Assembly (NCBI GenBank): GCA_903772945.1
Contig: CAICTM010000295.1
Coordinates: forward strand, 1 to 64,000
Length of the DNA stretch: 64,000 nt
Direction of reading: 5' to 3'
Source of the DNA: Seminavis robusta
Taxonomy: Eukaryota; Bacillariophyta; Bacillariophyceae; Naviculales; Naviculaceae
Part shown: in pieces, positions 63,403-64,000 of the stretch
Layout of the letters: each line of letters begins with the position of its first letter
Numbering within the stretch: the stretch's first letter is position 1
The notes under the pieces: generated by a model
Seen by the model: only the letters and a program-made list of their open reading frames with translations
What the model was told of the DNA's origin: nothing
Databases searched by the model: none
Program-made: the position numbers and the translations under genes

Positions 63403-64000
63403 TTAGCGTGCTAACTCATTGTCAAACACGGCATTGTTGTCCCGTAGTTGTTGTCGTAGCAGGGACAGCAACGCAAAGTGATAGCCTGATTCAGTCAAAT
63501 GGTCTTCGACCAGATGTGGCACGTACTCGATTTCATCAAAGAAGGAGCAGGGTGTGTAGGCCGCTTCGAATCCGGTCGCAGTTCGGTACAGATGCAAGCA
63601 GTTGCCAGGAGGGATGAGTTCTGTTTCCATGCGATACTCGTGCTTTTCGTTCAAGGTACGACGCTGACTGCCCTCCAGATTACCAACGACCTTGGGGATG
63701 CTTTCGTCGACCGCCTTTTGGATCTTGGGTCGTATGTTGCCGTCCAAATAGTTTTCGATCTGTTCGCCCAGCTTTCCCATGACGTCTTTGGCAAATTTGG
63801 TTCCATGGCCACTGGTCCATTGATCTACATCTTTGAGAATGTCTGCTCCCAATTCTTTCAATTCTTCCGTCAGGTATTTGGTCCAATCAAAGGACATCAT
63901 TTCTAGATGCAAATTGACAATGGACGATCCACTCATGCGTGGCACAATATCGGCGTCGGCAACGACAGTGGTGATAATGTCCTTGTACTGCTCACTGAGT
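63403..64000 (-). CDS. Class-3 lipase (diacylglycerol-lipase-like), C-terminal part, runs off the window
   Basis: The frame is open from the window edge to the stop at 63403 (199 residues visible). The visible start TTVVADADIVPRMSGSSIVNL resembles the strand-Asp-x-Val-Pro-Arg-Met-Ser segment after the catalytic Ser/Asp of lipase_3 enzymes (sn-1 diacylglycerol lipase type); the GxSxG nucleophile lies outside the window. A helical part (DWTKYLTEELKELGADILKDVD) follows, then PPGNCLHLYRTATGFEAAYT, a beta-strand pair seen in this group, and a C-terminal HLVEDHLTESGYHFALLSLL, which could carry the catalytic His. It likely cleaves acylglycerols at a membrane. The 5' end is not in view. Confidence 0.7.
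   Translation of the reverse strand, partial: LSEQYKDIITTVVADADIVPRMSGSSIVNLHLEMMSFDWTKYLTEELKELGADILKDVDQWTSGHGTKFAKDVMGKLGEQIENYLDGNIRPKIQKAVDESIPKVVGNLEGSQRRTLNEKHEYRMETELIPPGNCLHLYRTATGFEAAYTPCSFFDEIEYVPHLVEDHLTESGYHFALLSLLRQQLRDNNAVFDNELAR

Overview
The window looks like nuclear DNA of a diatom, probably pennate (inference). The evidence is short GT-AG introns of about 55-115 bases, single-pass receptors with lineage-typical low-complexity tails, an elongation factor of the EFL type in place of EF-1alpha, a diatom-style SANT/Myb-like protein, and many decayed repeats. No organellar or bacterial gene order, rRNA, tRNA or CRISPR array was seen.

Layout. 1-1691 holds a 200-base direct repeat and no gene. 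1692-12.7 kb is a possible nucleotide-signalling neighbourhood: a membrane-anchored protein carrying only the C-terminal (nucleotide-binding) domain of 5'-nucleotidases lies tail to tail with two tandem receptor-type guanylate-cyclase-like genes on the minus strand, each with about 11 exons including exons of 16, 24 and 32 bases. 14-19.5 kb holds two uncharacterised diatom-type proteins and a damaged pRiA4b ORF-3-like gene. 20.3-22.1 kb holds a dicarboxylate/glutamate symporter. 22.1-25.4 kb is repeat-rich and ends in a solo LTR that splits the 5' end of a large LRR receptor-like gene (24.8-28.5 kb). A 5'-truncated LINE with clean target-site duplications follows.

30-43.4 kb is the housekeeping part: a D-amino-acid aminotransferase, a broken Crinkler-like fossil, a hybrid histidine kinase, EFL, a PhoX/DUF839 phosphatase-like protein, and a divergent ornithine-decarboxylase-like enzyme that shares its 286-base upstream region with the PhoX-like gene. 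43.5-45.5 kb holds an Asn-rich hypothetical gene with a DUF6604-like end.

45.8-54.8 kb is a nested graveyard: kinase-like gene remnants, copies of a dispersed repeat ending in CTGCCGAGGTA, tandem repeats, and a broken Ty3/gypsy element inserted into one of those repeats. 54.8-62 kb is almost gene-free and contains a 1.5-kb foldback element. A SANT/Myb-like gene and the 3' part of a class-3 lipase gene close the window.

The most interesting items are the cyclase pair beside the catalytic-half-less 5'-nucleotidase-domain receptor, a short cytoplasmic motif shared by that receptor and the LRR receptor, the LRR gene interrupted by a solo LTR with its reading frame preserved on both sides, and two foldback elements with identifiable ends and target-site duplications. 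All splice models were read by eye from GT-AG signals and frame continuity. Family names come from recognised motifs, not from searches.
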